Shown here piece by piece: positions 36,834 through 47,618 of a DNA stretch of 64,000 nucleotides (the first letter of the stretch is position 1; each line of letters opens with the position of its first letter). A program made the position numbers and the translations under genes. The notes below the pieces were generated by a model. The model was given only the letters and a program-made list of their open reading frames with translations. It did not search any database and was not told the DNA's origin. Source of the stretch: Oharaeibacter diazotrophicus (GTDB lineage: Bacteria > Pseudomonadota > Alphaproteobacteria > Rhizobiales > Pleomorphomonadaceae); contig NZ_SNXY01000006.1 in the NCBI RefSeq assembly GCF_004362745.1, positions 186,001 through 250,000 on the forward strand, written 5' to 3'.

Positions 36834-37370
36834 ATGTCGCGCATTGGCAAGAAGGCCGTTCCCGTCCCCAAGGGGGTCACGGCCGAGATCGCGGGCCAGA
36901 CCGTCTCGGTCAAGGGCCCCAAGGGTACGCTTACGTTCAACCTCAACGAGTACGTCACGGCCGAGAAGGCCGAGGACGGCTCGATCCAGGTCACCCCGCG
37001 TGACGAGTCCAAGCTCGCCCGTTCGAGCTGGGGCATGTCCCGCACGCAGATCGCCAACCTCGTCAAGGGCGTCACCTCGGGCTTCGAGAAGAAGCTCGAG
37101 ATCAGCGGCGTCGGCTACAAGGCCGCGGTCCAGGGCAAGAACCTGCAGCTGTCGCTGGGCTACAGCCACGACATCACCTACCCGATCCCCGACGGGATCA
37201 GCATCGTGACGCCGAAGCCGACCGAGATCTCGATCTCCGGCATCGACGCGCAGCGGGTGGGTCAGGTCGCGGCCGAGATCCGCGACTTCCGCGGCCCCGA
37301 GCCCTACAAGGGCAAGGGCGTGAAGTATGCGGGCGAGTTCATCGTCCGTAAGGAAGGCAAGAAGAAGTAA
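36834..37370 (+). CDS. rplF: 50S ribosomal protein L6
   Basis: 178 residues, two tandem folds of the same type. [14 protein letters not shown] opens it and [20 protein letters not shown] closes it. It lies near the sarcin-ricin loop and the elongation-factor site. rplR starts ten bases on. Confidence 0.98.
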   Translation: MSRIGKKAVPVPKGVTAEIAGQTVSVKGPKGTLTFNLNEYVTAEKAEDGSIQVTPRDESKLARSSWGMSRTQIANLVKGVTSGFEKKLEISGVGYKAAVQGKNLQLSLGYSHDITYPIPDGISIVTPKPTEISISGIDAQRVGQVAAEIRDFRGPEPYKGKGVKYAGEFIVRKEGKKK

Positions 37371-37380
37371 GGGGCGACCC

Positions 37381-37740
37381 ATGGCAAAGCTCACTGGTGA
37401 CGATCGGCGCCGCGCCCGCGTGCGCCGTGCCGTCAAGGCGGCGGCCAACGGTCGTCCGCGTCTCTCGGTGCACCGCTCGTCGATGCACATCTACGCGCAG
37501 GTGATCGACGACACCCAGGGCCGCACCCTGGCGTCGGCCTCCACCATCGACAAGGAACTCCGCGAGGGGCTCAAGACCGGCGCCGACAAGGATGCGGCCG
37601 CCGCCGTCGGAAAGCTCATCGCCGCCCGTGCGCTCGCCGCCGGCGTGACCAAGGTCGTGTTCGACCGCGGTCAGTTCCTGTTCCACGGCCGCGTGAAGGC
37701 GCTCGCCGATGCCGCCCGCGAGGGCGGTCTCGACTTCTGA
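37381..37740 (+). CDS. rplR: 50S ribosomal protein L18
   Basis: 119 residues from ATG 37381 ([17 protein letters not shown]), eleven bases after the rplF stop; a longer in-frame reading begins within rplF and is not used. It binds 5S RNA with L5. The C-terminal [20 protein letters not shown] is typical. Confidence 0.97.
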   Translation: MAKLTGDDRRRARVRRAVKAAANGRPRLSVHRSSMHIYAQVIDDTQGRTLASASTIDKELREGLKTGADKDAAAAVGKLIAARALAAGVTKVVFDRGQFLFHGRVKALADAAREGGLDF

Positions 37741-37765
37741 CGCCACCGACCCGAGAGAGATCAAA

Positions 37766-38347
37766 ATGGCTGAACGTGAACGCAACAACCGGGACGGTGG
37801 TCGCGGCCGCGACGAGGAGCGCGACAGCGAATTCGTCGACCGCCTGGTGCACATCAACCGCGTCGCCAAGGTGGTGAAGGGCGGCCGGCGCTTCGGCTTC
37901 GCCGCCCTCGTCGTCGTCGGCGACCAGAAGGGCCGCGTCGGCTACGGCCACGGCAAGGCTCGCGAGGTTCCCGAGGCGATCCGCAAGGCGACCGAGGCGG
38001 CCAAGCGCGCCCTGGTCCGCGTGCCGCTGCGCGAGGGCCGCACCCTGCACCACGACGTCTCCGGACGTTGGGGCGCGGGCCGCGTCCACCTCCGCGCCGC
38101 CCCGGCCGGTACCGGCATCATCGCCGGCGGCCCGATGCGCGCCGTGTTCGAGACCCTGGGCGTCCAGGACATCGTCGCGAAGTCGCTCGGTTCGTCGAAC
38201 CCGTACAACATGGTGCGCGCCACCTTCGCGGCCCTCGGGGCCGAGGACAGCCCGCGCTCCGTGGCCGCCCGCCGTGGCCTCAAGGTGTCGGTCCTGCAGT
38301 CGCGCCGCCGCGACGTGGATCCGGACGCCGTGGCCGCCGAAGGCTGA
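37766..38347 (+). CDS. rpsE: 30S ribosomal protein S5
   Basis: 193 residues from ATG 37766, with CCGAGAGAGA before it; the frame is open upstream but overlaps rplR. An Arg/Asp-rich N-terminal segment of about 20 residues precedes the double-stranded-RNA-binding fold ([20 protein letters not shown]). S5 takes part in decoding accuracy. Confidence 0.97.
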   Translation: MAERERNNRDGGRGRDEERDSEFVDRLVHINRVAKVVKGGRRFGFAALVVVGDQKGRVGYGHGKAREVPEAIRKATEAAKRALVRVPLREGRTLHHDVSGRWGAGRVHLRAAPAGTGIIAGGPMRAVFETLGVQDIVAKSLGSSNPYNMVRATFAALGAEDSPRSVAARRGLKVSVLQSRRRDVDPDAVAAEG

Positions 38348-38409
38348 CGCGCGAGGGGAGGGCGGTCGTCCGCCGTCCCCGCCCGTCCCGTTCCAAAGGA
38401 TCGACACCC

Positions 38410-38613
38410 ATGGCCATCACCACTGAAGCGGGCAAGACCGTGACGATCGTCCAGGTCGCCAGCCCGCAGCGCCGCCCGGCGGACCAGCGCGCTACGCTGG
38501 TCGGTCTCGGCCTCAACAAACTGCATCGCGTGTCCACGCTCGAGGATACGCCTGCGGTCCGCGGCATGATCGCGAAGGTCCAGCATCTCGTCCGCGTCGT
38601 GGACGAGGCCTGA
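38410..38613 (+). CDS. rpmD: 50S ribosomal protein L30
   Basis: 67 residues from ATG 38410, with AAAGGA before it. [20 protein letters not shown] and the ending HLVRVVDEA identify L30. A 62-base spacer separates it from rpsE. Confidence 0.97.
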   Translation: MAITTEAGKTVTIVQVASPQRRPADQRATLVGLGLNKLHRVSTLEDTPAVRGMIAKVQHLVRVVDEA

Positions 38614-38642
38614 GAAACCACCCGGTCGGAAGGATCGAGAAC

Positions 38643-39116
38643 ATGAAGCTCAACGAGCTCAAGGACAACGAAGGCGCGACCAAGGAACGCATGCGCGTCG
38701 GTCGCGGCATCGGTTCCGGCAAGGGCAAGACCGGCGGCCGGGGCGTCAAGGGTCAGAAGTCCCGCACCGGCGTGGCCATCAAGGGCTTCGAAGGCGGCCA
38801 GATGCCCCTGCATCGCCGTCTGCCGAAGCGCGGCTTCACCAACATCTTCGCGCTCGACCTCAACGAGGTCGGCCTGTCGAAGATCCAGGCGGCGGTCGAC
38901 GCCGGCAAGCTCGACAAGGGCGCGCCGGTCACCGCCGAGGCGCTGAAGGCCGCCGGCCTGATCCGCCGCGTCAAGGACGGCGTCCGGATCCTCGGTGGCG
39001 AGCTCACCGCCGCGCTGACCTTCCAGGTCGCCGGCGCGTCGGCTCCGGCCGCCGCGACCATCGAGAAGGCGGGCGGCACGCTCACCCAACTCGTCTCGGC
39101 CACCGCCGAGGCCTGA
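38643..39116 (+). CDS. rplO: 50S ribosomal protein L15
   Basis: 157 residues. The Gly-rich N-terminal extension ([20 protein letters not shown]) threads through 23[22 protein letters not shown] follows. Last ribosomal gene before secY, from which it is cut off by a hairpin and a possible promoter. Confidence 0.98.
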   Translation: MKLNELKDNEGATKERMRVGRGIGSGKGKTGGRGVKGQKSRTGVAIKGFEGGQMPLHRRLPKRGFTNIFALDLNEVGLSKIQAAVDAGKLDKGAPVTAEALKAAGLIRRVKDGVRILGGELTAALTFQVAGASAPAAATIEKAGGTLTQLVSATAEA

Positions 39117-39125
39117 TCGGACGAG

Positions 39126-39189
39126 AGCCCCCGGGCGCGCCCGCACCGTTTCCGCACGCCGGAACGGTCGCAGGGCGCACCCGGGGGCT
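39126..39189 (+). terminator. nested hairpin between rplO and secY
   Basis: AGCCCCCGGGCGCGCCC (39126-39142) pairs with GGGCGCACCCGGGGGCT (39173-39189) with one mismatch. A smaller hairpin (ACCGTTTCCG / CGGAACGGT) sits inside. Only TT follows, so termination may be partial. Confidence 0.6.
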
Positions 39190-39217
39190 TATCACGTCCG
39201 CGGCGAGGGGCTATATG
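39189..39217 (+). promoter_or_regulatory. possible promoter of secY-adk
   Basis: TTATCA, 17 bases, TATATG (39212-39217). The -10 is good and the -35 weak. It lies directly behind the hairpin, about 100 bases before secY. Confidence 0.45.
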
Positions 39218-39319
39218 GGCCCAGCGCGCAGCACACAGCCGGTTCGCCCGGCCGCCCTCGACGGGGCCGGCGCGTTCCGATCGACCGACGCGACAGTCCC
39301 TGTGCGGACGGAGTGAGAC

Positions 39320-40654
39320 ATGGCCTCTGCGGCAGAACAGCTTGCTGCGAACCTCAACTTCGGAGCCTTCGCCAAGGCGGAAGAGCTCAAGAAGCGGATC
39401 TGGTTCACCCTCGGCGCCCTCATCGTCTACCGGCTCGGCACCTACGTGCCCCTGCCGGGGATCAACCTCCAGGCGCTCGAGCAGGCGTTCAACCAGCAGA
39501 GCAGCGGCATGCTCGGGCTGTTCAACATGTTCGCCGGCGGCGCGATCGGCCGCATGGCGATCTTCGCCCTCGGCATCATGCCGTACATCTCGGCCTCGAT
39601 CATCGTCCAGCTGCTCACCAGCGTGGTGCCGCAGCTCGAGACGCTGAAGAAGGAGGGCGAGGCCGGCCGCAAGAAGATGAACCAGTACACCCGGTACCTC
39701 ACCGTGGTGCTGGGCACGGTCCAGGCCTACGGCATCGCCGTCGGCCTGCAGAACGGCAACGGCATCGTGCTCGATCCCGGCCCGTTCTTCGTGATCTCCA
39801 CCGTGCTGACCCTGCTCGGCGGCACGATGTTCCTGATGTGGCTCGGCGAGCAGATCACCTCCCGTGGCATCGGCCAGGGCACCTCGCTGATCATCTTCTC
39901 CGGCATCGTCGCGAATCTGCCGGTGGCGCTCGCCCACATGCTGGAGCTCGGCCGCCAGGGCTCGATGTCGACGGCGCTGATTCTCGGCATCCTCGTGCTC
40001 GCGGTCGCCGTCATCGCCGGCATCGTCTTCGTCGAGCGCGCCCAGCGCCGGCTGATCATCCAGTATCCGAAGCGCCAGATCGGCAACCGGATGTTCCAGG
40101 GCGATTCGAGCCACCTGCCGCTGAAGCTCAACACCTCGGGCGTTATCCCGCCGATCTTCGCCTCGTCGATCCTGCTGATTCCCGCCACCATCGCCGGCTT
40201 CGCGCCGCCGGACGCCGCCGGCGGCTGGCTGCAGACGCTGACCACGCTGATGGCGCACGGCCAGCCGCTCTACATGCTGCTCTACGCCGGCATGATCGTG
40301 TTCTTCGCCTTCTTCTACACCGCGATCGTGTTCAACCCGACCGACACCGCGGAGAACCTGAAGAAGCACGGCGGCTTCATCCCCGGCATCCGCCCGGGCG
40401 AGCGCACCGCGCAGTACATCGACTACGTGCTGACGCGGATCACCGTGCTTGGCGCCATATACCTCGTGGTGGTTTGTCTCTTACCCGAATTTCTGATTTC
40501 GGCGACCGGCGTTCCGTTCTATTTCGGTGGCACGTCGCTCCTCATCGTGGTGAGCGTGACCATGGACACGGTCGCGCAGATCCAGGGTCACCTCCTGGCC
40601 CACCAGTACGAGGGGCTGATCAAGAAGTCGAAGCTCAGAGGGAAACGTCGATGA
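39320..40654 (+). CDS. secY: preprotein translocase subunit SecY
   Basis: 444 residues, ten expected membrane helices. The plug/first-helix region [20 protein letters not shown] and the conserved loop [17 protein letters not shown] are typical. It forms the protein-conducting channel with SecE (12.3 kb). Its TGA overlaps the adk start (ATGA), so adenylate kinase is coupled to it. Confidence 0.98.
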   Translation: MASAAEQLAANLNFGAFAKAEELKKRIWFTLGALIVYRLGTYVPLPGINLQALEQAFNQQSSGMLGLFNMFAGGAIGRMAIFALGIMPYISASIIVQLLTSVVPQLETLKKEGEAGRKKMNQYTRYLTVVLGTVQAYGIAVGLQNGNGIVLDPGPFFVISTVLTLLGGTMFLMWLGEQITSRGIGQGTSLIIFSGIVANLPVALAHMLELGRQGSMSTALILGILVLAVAVIAGIVFVERAQRRLIIQYPKRQIGNRMFQGDSSHLPLKLNTSGVIPPIFASSILLIPATIAGFAPPDAAGGWLQTLTTLMAHGQPLYMLLYAGMIVFFAFFYTAIVFNPTDTAENLKKHGGFIPGIRPGERTAQYIDYVLTRITVLGAIYLVVVCLLPEFLISATGVPFYFGGTSLLIVVSVTMDTVAQIQGHLLAHQYEGLIKKSKLRGKRR

Positions 40655-41241
40655 GGCTCATTCTTCTCGGTCCGCCGGGTGCCGGCAAGGGAACGCAGGC
40701 CCAGCGGCTGGTGGAGCGCCACGGCATCGTGCAGCTGTCCACCGGCGACATGCTCCGGGCGGCGGTCGCCGCCGGCACGGAGATCGGGAAGAAGGCCAAG
40801 GCGGTCATGGACGCCGGCCAGCTCGTCTCGGACGACATCGTGATCGGCATCGTCGCCGACCGAATCGACGAGCCGGACGCCAAGGCGGGCTTCGTGCTCG
40901 ACGGTTTCCCGCGCACGGTCGCCCAGGCCGAGGCGCTGGAGGCGATGCTCGCCGAGAAGGCGCTGAAGCTCGACGCCGTGATCGAGTTCAAGGTCGACGA
41001 ATCGAAGCTGGTCGACCGCATCGTCAACCGCGCCGAACAGGCCAAGGCCTCCGGGCAGCCGGTCCGCAAGGACGACAACCCGGAGGTCTTCGTGAAGCGG
41101 CTCGACGAGTTCCGGGCCCTGACCGCGGCGCTGACGCCGTTCTACCGGGAGCGCGGCCTGCTGCGCCAGGTCGACGGCATGGCCCCGATGGATACCGTGA
41201 CCGGCGAAATCGCCGGGATCCTGGCCGAAACCGTCGCCTGA
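40651..41241 (+). CDS. adk: adenylate kinase
   Basis: 196 residues from the ATG overlapping the secY stop. P-loop GPPGAGKGT at 7-15; FVLDGFPRT near 85. The LID segment is short ([20 protein letters not shown]) with no zinc Cys, the short form common in alphaproteobacteria. It interconverts ATP + AMP and 2 ADP. Confidence 0.97.
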   Translation: MRLILLGPPGAGKGTQAQRLVERHGIVQLSTGDMLRAAVAAGTEIGKKAKAVMDAGQLVSDDIVIGIVADRIDEPDAKAGFVLDGFPRTVAQAEALEAMLAEKALKLDAVIEFKVDESKLVDRIVNRAEQAKASGQPVRKDDNPEVFVKRLDEFRALTAALTPFYRERGLLRQVDGMAPMDTVTGEIAGILAETVA

Positions 41242-41257
41242 TCCCGGCCCGTTTCGG

Positions 41258-41286
41258 TTGACCTCGGCGTCCGTGTCGGCTATGTA
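41258..41286 (+). promoter_or_regulatory. strong sigma-70-type promoter of the alpha operon
   Basis: TTGACC (41258-41263), 17 bases, TATGTA (41281-41286), about 180 bases before rpsM. Same architecture as the promoter before rpsL. Confidence 0.7.
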
Positions 41287-41468
41287 GCCGCACCTATCCA
41301 GGTCTGCCCTTGCGATCGGGTCGTCTTCCCATGGGCTCCGCTCCGAATCGGGGCGGTCGCGGGAGGCGCGGCGCGGCCGCAGCAAGCTATTCGAGACCTC
41401 CCCGGCACGACCGGCGGAGGGAGCGTCCGGGGCCACGGCTCCGGGGCGCGTCGACAGGAGAGAACGAA

Positions 41469-41837
41469 GTGGCCCGTATCGCTGGCGTCAACATTCCCAC
41501 CGGCAAGCGCGTCCTGATCGCGCTGCAGTACATCCACGGCATCGGCCCGAAGTTCGCCGAGGAGATCCTGACCAAGGTCGGCATCCCCGCCGAGCGTCGC
41601 GTCAACGAGCTGTCGGACGCCGAAGTCCTGCAGATCCGCGAGACGATCGACCGCGACTACACCGTCGAGGGCGACCTGCGTCGCGAGACCGCGATGAACA
41701 TCAAGCGGCTGATGGACCTCGGCTGCTACCGCGGCCTGCGTCACCGCCGCGGCCTGCCGGTCCGCGGCCAGCGCACGCACACCAACGCCCGCACCCGCAA
41801 GGGTCCGGCGAAGGCGATCGCCGGCAAGAAGAAGTGA
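41469..41837 (+). CDS. rpsM: 30S ribosomal protein S13
   Basis: 122 residues from a GTG start, with CAGGAGAG before it; the frame is open upstream without similarity. [20 protein letters not shown] and the basic tail [20 protein letters not shown] identify S13, which contacts P-site tRNA and bridges to the 50S subunit. Confidence 0.97.
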   Translation: MARIAGVNIPTGKRVLIALQYIHGIGPKFAEEILTKVGIPAERRVNELSDAEVLQIRETIDRDYTVEGDLRRETAMNIKRLMDLGCYRGLRHRRGLPVRGQRTHTNARTRKGPAKAIAGKKK

Positions 41838-42175
41838 TCTCGTCCACGGGCGGGTGCCGGTCCGGCGATGCCGGCGGTGCCCTTCCGTGGATCGGCCGAT
41901 CCCGGCGTCGGGTCGCGGGTTCGCTCGCGCTCGGCGCCTTGGCCGTTTCGGAGCCTCGCGCTATTCGGCGCGGCTCTGTCCGGATCGAGGTGGCGGCCCG
42001 CGGGCCGCGCCCGGTCCGGGACCGGACGAACCCCGGGGTCGGGTGTCCGGTGGTCGGGCGGGTTCTCCGTCCGGATCACATCTCCGGTGCGCGGGTCCTG
42101 GCGTGCGCTCCGGTGGAGCCGCTGGCATTACGGCGGTGACGATATCGAAAGACGAAGCAAGAAGGCAAAGATCGC
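41838..42175. other. spacer between rpsM and rpsK, nothing recognised
   Basis: 338 bases, GC-rich, with open frames on both strands but no ribosome site, promoter match or recognisable protein. Such a long gap inside the alpha operon is unusual. Confidence 0.4.
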
Positions 42176-42568
42176 ATGGCCAAGGAAGCTGCCGGTCGCG
42201 TTCGCCGTCGCGAGCGCAAGAACATCACGTCGGGCATCGCCCACGTGAACTCGACCTTCAACAACACCATGATCACCATCACCGACGCGCAGGGGAACAC
42301 GATCTCCTGGTCGTCCTCGGGCACGATGGGCTTCAAGGGCTCGCGCAAGTCGACCCCCTACGCGGCGCAGATGGCCGCCGAGGACGCCGCCCGCAAGGCG
42401 TCGGAGCACGGCGTCAAGACGCTCGAGGTCGAGGTCCGCGGTCCCGGTTCCGGTCGCGAGTCGGCGCTGCGCGCGCTGCAGGCGGCCGGCTTCCTCGTGA
42501 CGTCGATCCGCGACGTCACCCCGATTCCGCACAACGGCTGCCGTCCGCGCAAGCGTCGTCGCGTCTGA
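42176..42568 (+). CDS. rpsK: 30S ribosomal protein S11
   Basis: 130 residues. [20 protein letters not shown] and the ending [12 protein letters not shown] are diagnostic. Part of the platform that lines mRNA. A 338-base gap to rpsM precedes it, much longer than usual. Confidence 0.98.
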   Translation: MAKEAAGRVRRRERKNITSGIAHVNSTFNNTMITITDAQGNTISWSSSGTMGFKGSRKSTPYAAQMAAEDAARKASEHGVKTLEVEVRGPGSGRESALRALQAAGFLVTSIRDVTPIPHNGCRPRKRRRV

Positions 42569-42683
42569 CGACGGCGACAGCGTTCACCCCGGCGCGGGCC
42601 GTCCGCGCCGGTGCGGCCGTTCGGCGGAACGATCGGCGGGAGGCGGCCCCCCTTCGTTCCGCCCTCATGGAAAGGGTAGCATC

Positions 42684-43706
42684 GTGAGCATCCAGAAGAA
42701 CTGGCAAGAGCTCAAGAAGCCGAACAAGCTCGAGGTTCAGTCGAGCCGCGATCCGAAGCGCACGGCGACCGTGGTCGCCTCGCCGCTCGAGCGCGGGTTC
42801 GGCCTGACCCTCGGCAACGCGCTGCGTCGCGTTCTGCTGTCGTCGCTGCAGGGTGCTGCGGTGACGGCGGTTCAGATCGACGGCGTGCTGCACGAGTTCT
42901 CCTCGATCGCCGGCGTGCGCGAGGACGTCACCGACATCGTGCTGAACATCAAGGAAATCGCCGTCAAGATGCACGGCCAGGGTCCGAAGCGCATGGTCGT
43001 GCGCAAGTCGGGTCCGGGCGTGGTCACCGCCGGCGACATCCAGACGGTCGGAGACATCGAGATCCTGAACCCCGACCTGGTGATCTGCACCCTCGACGAG
43101 GGCGCGGAGATCCGCATGGAGTTCACGGTCAACACCGGCAAGGGCTACGTGCCCTCCGACCGCAACCGTCCCGAGGACGCTCCGATCGGTCTGATCCCGG
43201 TCGACAGCCTGTACTCGCCGGTGCGCAAGGTCAGCTACCGCGTCGAGAACACCCGCGAGGGCCAGGATCTCGACCTCGACAAGCTGACCCTGACGGTCGA
43301 GACCGACGGTTCGGTGAAGCCCGAGGACGCGGTGGCCTACGCCGCCCGCATCCTGCAGGACCAGCTGGCGATCTTCGTGAACTTCGAAGAGCCGCAGAAG
43401 GACATGAAGGTCGAGTCCGTTCCGGAGCTCGCCTTCAACCCGGCGCTGCTCAAGAAGGTGGACGAGCTCGAGCTGTCGGTCCGTTCGGCGAACTGCCTGA
43501 AGAACGACAACATCGTCTACATCGGCGACCTCATCCAGAAGACGGAGGCGGAGATGCTCCGCACGCCGAACTTCGGTCGCAAGTCGCTCAACGAGATCAA
43601 GGAAGTTCTCGCGCAGATGGGCCTGCACCTCGGCATGGAAGTGCCGAACTGGCCGCCGGAGAACATCGAAGAGCTCGCCAAGCGCTACGAAGACCACAAC
43701 TACTGA
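42684..43706 (+). CDS. rpoA: DNA-directed RNA polymerase subunit alpha
   Basis: 340 residues from a GTG start. The N-terminal assembly domain contains [20 protein letters not shown]; the C-terminal domain (about 260-325, [20 protein letters not shown]) binds UP elements and activators. Position between rpsK and rplQ is standard. Confidence 0.98.
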   Translation: MSIQKNWQELKKPNKLEVQSSRDPKRTATVVASPLERGFGLTLGNALRRVLLSSLQGAAVTAVQIDGVLHEFSSIAGVREDVTDIVLNIKEIAVKMHGQGPKRMVVRKSGPGVVTAGDIQTVGDIEILNPDLVICTLDEGAEIRMEFTVNTGKGYVPSDRNRPEDAPIGLIPVDSLYSPVRKVSYRVENTREGQDLDLDKLTLTVETDGSVKPEDAVAYAARILQDQLAIFVNFEEPQKDMKVESVPELAFNPALLKKVDELELSVRSANCLKNDNIVYIGDLIQKTEAEMLRTPNFGRKSLNEIKEVLAQMGLHLGMEVPNWPPENIEELAKRYEDHNY

Positions 43707-43797
43707 GACCGGCCGCCGGGGGAACGCCTCCCGGCTCCTACCAACATGAACGCCGGGCCCGACGGGAGTCGCGCCCACCAACCGATAGGAGAAGGCC

Positions 43798-44229
43798 ATG
43801 CGTCACGGTAATGCAGGCCGCAAGCTGAACCGCACCCAGTCCCACCGCAAGGCGCTGTTCGCCAACCTCGCGGTGTCGCTGGTCGAGCACGAGCAGATCG
43901 TCACCACCCTGCCGAAGGCGAAGGACCTGCGTCCGATCGTCGAGAAGCTGGTGACGCTCGCCAAGAAGGGCGGTCTCGCCGCCCGTCGCCAGCTCGTCGC
44001 CGAACTGCAGAACAACGAAGCCGCCGCGAAGAAGCTCTTCGACGTGATCGGCCCGCGCTACAAGGACCGCGCCGGTGGCTACACCCGCGTCCTCAAGGCC
44101 GGCTTCCGCTACGGCGACGCCGCGCCGGTGGCGGTGATCGAGTTCGTCGATCGCGACGTTGCCGCCAAGGGCGCCGCCGACAAGGCCCGCGCCGAGGCCG
44201 AAGAGTCCCAGGAGACCGTCGCGGCCTGA
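43798..44229 (+). CDS. rplQ: 50S ribosomal protein L17
   Basis: 143 residues. [20 protein letters not shown] is the L17 start; [20 protein letters not shown] lies in the middle. The tail after ~120 is Ala/Glu-rich, longer than in E. coli. Last gene of the 32-kb ribosomal block; a strong terminator follows. Confidence 0.98.
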   Translation: MRHGNAGRKLNRTQSHRKALFANLAVSLVEHEQIVTTLPKAKDLRPIVEKLVTLAKKGGLAARRQLVAELQNNEAAAKKLFDVIGPRYKDRAGGYTRVLKAGFRYGDAAPVAVIEFVDRDVAAKGAADKARAEAEESQETVAA

Positions 44230-44262
44230 TCGGCCGAGGGCGGATTTCCGATGGTTCGACGA

Positions 44263-44290
44263 GGGCGGTCCCGAAAGGGGCCGCCCTTTT
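44263..44290 (+). terminator. intrinsic terminator after rplQ
   Basis: GGGCGGTCCC-GAAA-GGGGCCGCCC then TTTT: ten paired bases, a four-base loop and a T-run, 33 bases after the stop. Weakened versions of the same sequence stand before the second and third beta-helix genes, so it was copied along with them. Confidence 0.88.
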
Positions 44291-44406
44291 CGTTTGGCCG
44301 AGGTGGGTACGCCGGCGGCAACTTGTGGTATCCTCCCGGAACCCGGCGGTGGCCGTCGGCCGCGGCCCGGCTTTTTCGATCGGCGATTTCAAGCGGAGGC
44401 TCGTTC

Positions 44407-45339
44407 ATGCGGAGTTTGGTCGCACTCTCCGTCCTCGGCGTCGCCCTCTCGACATCTGCGGTTCACGCCGCCACCGCAACCTTTCAAAGCCAACGGGTCG
44501 TCGTCGCCGCCACCGGGCGCGACCACGTCTACTGCGGCTTGCCGACCACGCCTTGTCGCACGTTCCAGAAGGCCCTCGAGGTGGTCCTCCCCGGCGGTAT
44601 CATCACTACCGCGGGGCCGGGGAACTACGGTGCGATGAAGATCACCAAGTCGGTCGCGATCATGAACGACGGTGCGGGCATCGCCACGGTGGAGGGCGAG
44701 GGCGGGCGGCCGGCGATCGAGATTGCAAAGGGCTATTCCGTTGTGCTGCGCGGCCTGACCGTCGACGGCCGCGGCACAGCCAGCGCCGGGATCTTGTACG
44801 CGGGGGGCGGTGGCTACCTGCTGGTGTCGAAGTCGTTCATCCAGGGGGCGCTGACGGGCATCAGGATCGCACCGCGGTTCGGCGGCACCGTGACGATCGA
44901 GGACAGCGTCGTGACGGACAACGTGGACGGCGTCGTTTCCTCGAGCTCCCCGAAGCGCAATCTGTCCGTGGTGCTGATCCACGTGACGATCTCCAACAAC
45001 GGGTCCTTGGAGAGCGGTGTCGGCCTGAAGGTCGGTGGCGCGGGGGCGGCCCAGCACGTCGCGATGACGGACACGACCATCAACGGCAACGGCTATGGCG
45101 TCACGGTGAACGGATCGGAACCCGAAGCGGTCGTGGTGACGGCGACCAACAGCGCCATCGTCAACAATGGTTGGTCAGCCGTAGTCGGTTCCGGCGGCAC
45201 GCTGACGCTCGACCGGACGATGGTGCGGTCGAGGTCCGCCAACTACATCTCCAATGCGGGCAGCATCATCTCCTTCGGCGACAACGCCATCGTCGACCCC
45301 GTCACCGGCAACCCGATCACACCGGTGGCGCTGAAGTAA
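44407..45339 (+). CDS. secreted right-handed parallel beta-helix protein, copy 1
   Basis: 310 residues from ATG 44407, with AGCGGAGG before it. A signal peptide of about 21 residues (MRSLVALSVLGVALSTSAVHA) directs export. The mature part opens with a motif holding two Cys (CGLPTTPCRTFQKAL, C43 and C50) shared by a family common in Hyphomicrobiales. Then come pectate-lyase-like coils with repeated V-x-I and N-N-x patterns (for example VTIEDSVVTDN, VTISNNGS). No catalytic residues of polysaccharide lyases can be named. Likely a cell-surface or periplasmic structural or binding protein; function unknown. Confidence 0.85.
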   Translation: MRSLVALSVLGVALSTSAVHAATATFQSQRVVVAATGRDHVYCGLPTTPCRTFQKALEVVLPGGIITTAGPGNYGAMKITKSVAIMNDGAGIATVEGEGGRPAIEIAKGYSVVLRGLTVDGRGTASAGILYAGGGGYLLVSKSFIQGALTGIRIAPRFGGTVTIEDSVVTDNVDGVVSSSSPKRNLSVVLIHVTISNNGSLESGVGLKVGGAGAAQHVAMTDTTINGNGYGVTVNGSEPEAVVVTATNSAIVNNGWSAVVGSGGTLTLDRTMVRSRSANYISNAGSIISFGDNAIVDPVTGNPITPVALK

Positions 45340-45540
45340 CCGACTTCACCCGTCGCCTCGCGATCGGCCGACGGGTTGGTTCGGGATGGACGGAGAAGGT
45401 CGGTCGCGGAAGGGCCCGCCCTTCTCGGTTGGCCGAGGTGGGTACGCCGGCGGCAACTTGCGGCAAACTTGCGGAGCCCGCCGATGGCCGTCGGCCGCGG
45501 CGGGGTTTTTCGATCGGCGATTTCAAGCGGAGGTTCGTTC

Positions 45541-46477
45541 ATGCGGAGTTTGGTCGCCCTCTCCGTCCTCGGCGTCGCCCTCTCGACATCTGCGGTTCCA
45601 GCCGCCGCCGACGGCTTGGAACGAGTGGTCGTCGCCGCCACCGGGCACGACAGCGCCTCCTGCGGCCTTCCGACCACACCGTGCCGCCAGTTCCAGAAGG
45701 CCCTCGAGCGGGTCCTCCCCGGCGGTATCGTCGTGACGGCGGGACCGGGGAGCTACGGTACGATGAAGATCACCAAGTCGGTCTCGGTCCTGAACGACGG
45801 GGCGGGCATCGCCATGGTGGAAGGCGGAGCCGGGCAGCCGGTGATCGAGGTGAATGTTCCCGACTCCGGGCCTGTGGTGCTGCGCGGCCTGACGATCGAC
45901 GGCCGCGACGCAGCCAGCGCGGGGATCTCGTTCGCGGCGGGCGGCCATCTGCTGGTGTCCAAGTCGTTCATCAAGGGATCGAAGATGGGTATCAGGATCG
46001 CACCGCAGTTCGGCGGCAGCGTCACGATCGAGGACAGCCTCGTGACGAACAACGGGACCGGCGTCGCTTCCTCGGGCGCCTCGCCGGGCCAGCTGAGCGT
46101 CGTGCTGAACCACGTGACGATCTCCGCCACCAGATGGGACTTCGGGGACGGTATCGGGTTGAGGGTTGTCGGTCGCACTGGGGCCAAACAGTTCGTCGCG
46201 ATGACGGACACGACCATCTCCAACAACAACATGGGCCCTCTCGGTGCAGGGGTCGGATGCCGACGCGGTCGTGGTGACGGCGACCAACAGCGCCATCGTC
46301 AACAATAGTCGGTCAGCAGAAGTCGATTCCGGCGGCACGCTGACGCTCGACCGGACGATGGTGCGGTCGGAGTCCGCCAAATACATCTCCAATGCGGGCA
46401 GCATCATTTCCTTCGGTAACAACGCCATCGCCGACCCCGTCAGCGGCAACCCGATCACACCGGTGGCGCTGAAGTAA
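45541..46477 (+). pseudogene. beta-helix protein, copy 2, frameshifted
   Basis: It begins like copy 1 (same signal peptide start, MRSLVALSVLG) and stays in frame for about 230 residues. Near 46235-46243, compared with copy 3, two bases are missing (AACATGGGCCCTCTC here against AACGGCACGGGTGTCTC), and the frame changes. Read straight through, it ends at a TAG at 46306-46308 as a 255-residue product with a short nonsense tail. The lost C-terminus continues in another phase to 46477 (DAVVVTATNSAIVNN and ITPVALK, matching copy 1). Either an inactivated copy, or a sequencing error or a programmed shift. Confidence 0.82.
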
Positions 46478-46680
46478 CCGACATCACCCCGTCGCCTCGC
46501 GATCGGCCGACGGGTGGTTCGGGATTGACGGAGAAGGTCGGTCGCGGAAGGGGCCGCCCTTCTCGGTTGGCCGGGGTGGGGACGCCGGCGGCGAATTGCA
46601 GTAAGCTCGCGGAACCCCCCGGTGGCCGTCGGCCGCTGCGGGGCCATTTTCGATCAGCGATTTCCTTCGGAGTTTCATGC

Positions 46681-47613
46681 ATGCGGAATTTCGTCGCCCT
46701 CTCCGTCCTCGGCGCCGCCCTCGCGGCATCTGCGGTTCCGGCCGCCGCCGCCGGCTTCGCCCGGGTCGTCGTCGCCGTCACCGGCACCGACACGGCGGAC
46801 TGCGGGTTGCCCACCACGCCGTGCCGTACGTTCCAAACCGCCCTCGGCCGCGCCATCCCCGGTGGCATCGTCGTCACGGCGGGTCCGGGGAACTACGGCC
46901 CGATGAAGATCACCAAGTCGGTCGCGGTCCTGAACGACGGGGCGGGCATCGCCACGGTGGAACGCGGAGACGGGCCGCCGATCGTGGTGCAGTTGTCGGG
47001 GACCGGCGGTTCCGTGGTGCTGCGCGGCCTGACCGTCGACGGCCGCAGCACAGCCAACGCCGGGATCGCCTTCGTCGGCACCGGCAAGCTGCTGGTGTCC
47101 AAGTCGCTCGTCCAGGGAACGCAGACGGGTATCTCGATCGTGCCGACGTCCGGAGGCGACATCACGATCGAGGACAGCGTCGTGACGGACAACCTGAACG
47201 GCGTCGTCTCCTCGGGTGTCTCGTCGGGCTCGCTGACCGTCACGCTCAGCCACGTGACGATCTCCGGCAACGGCCTCAACCCGGAAGGCGTCGGTCTCAA
47301 GGCATCGGGCGGGGCCGCCGCCTACCAGTTCGTCGCGATGACGGACACCACCATCGCGGACAACGGCACGGGTGTCTCGGTGCAGGGATCGGATTCCAAC
47401 GCGATCGTCGTGACGGCGACCGACAGCGCCATCGTCAACAACGGGACGTCGGCCGTGATCGGTAGCGGTGGGACGCTGACGCTCGATCGGACGATGGTGC
47501 GGTCGAACTTTTTCGGCACCATCGTCAACGCGGGCAGCATCGTCTCCTACGGCAACAATGCGATCGTCGACAACGTCACCGGCAACCCGATCTCGCCGGC
47601 GGCGTTGAAGTAG
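46681..47613 (+). CDS. secreted right-handed parallel beta-helix protein, copy 3
   Basis: 310 residues from ATG 46681, with TTCGGAG before it. Signal peptide ends around PAAAA (about 23 residues). Cys pair in CGLPTTPCRTFQTAL as in copy 1; coils such as ITIEDSVVTDNLNGVV and VTISGNGL follow. It is the most diverged of the three, yet has the same length and intact frame, so it has kept selection. Its stop lies five bases from the stop of the convergent glycosyltransferase-like gene. Confidence 0.85.
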   Translation: MRNFVALSVLGAALAASAVPAAAAGFARVVVAVTGTDTADCGLPTTPCRTFQTALGRAIPGGIVVTAGPGNYGPMKITKSVAVLNDGAGIATVERGDGPPIVVQLSGTGGSVVLRGLTVDGRSTANAGIAFVGTGKLLVSKSLVQGTQTGISIVPTSGGDITIEDSVVTDNLNGVVSSGVSSGSLTVTLSHVTISGNGLNPEGVGLKASGGAAAYQFVAMTDTTIADNGTGVSVQGSDSNAIVVTATDSAIVNNGTSAVIGSGGTLTLDRTMVRSNFFGTIVNAGSIVSYGNNAIVDNVTGNPISPAALK

Positions 47614-47618
47614 CCAGC

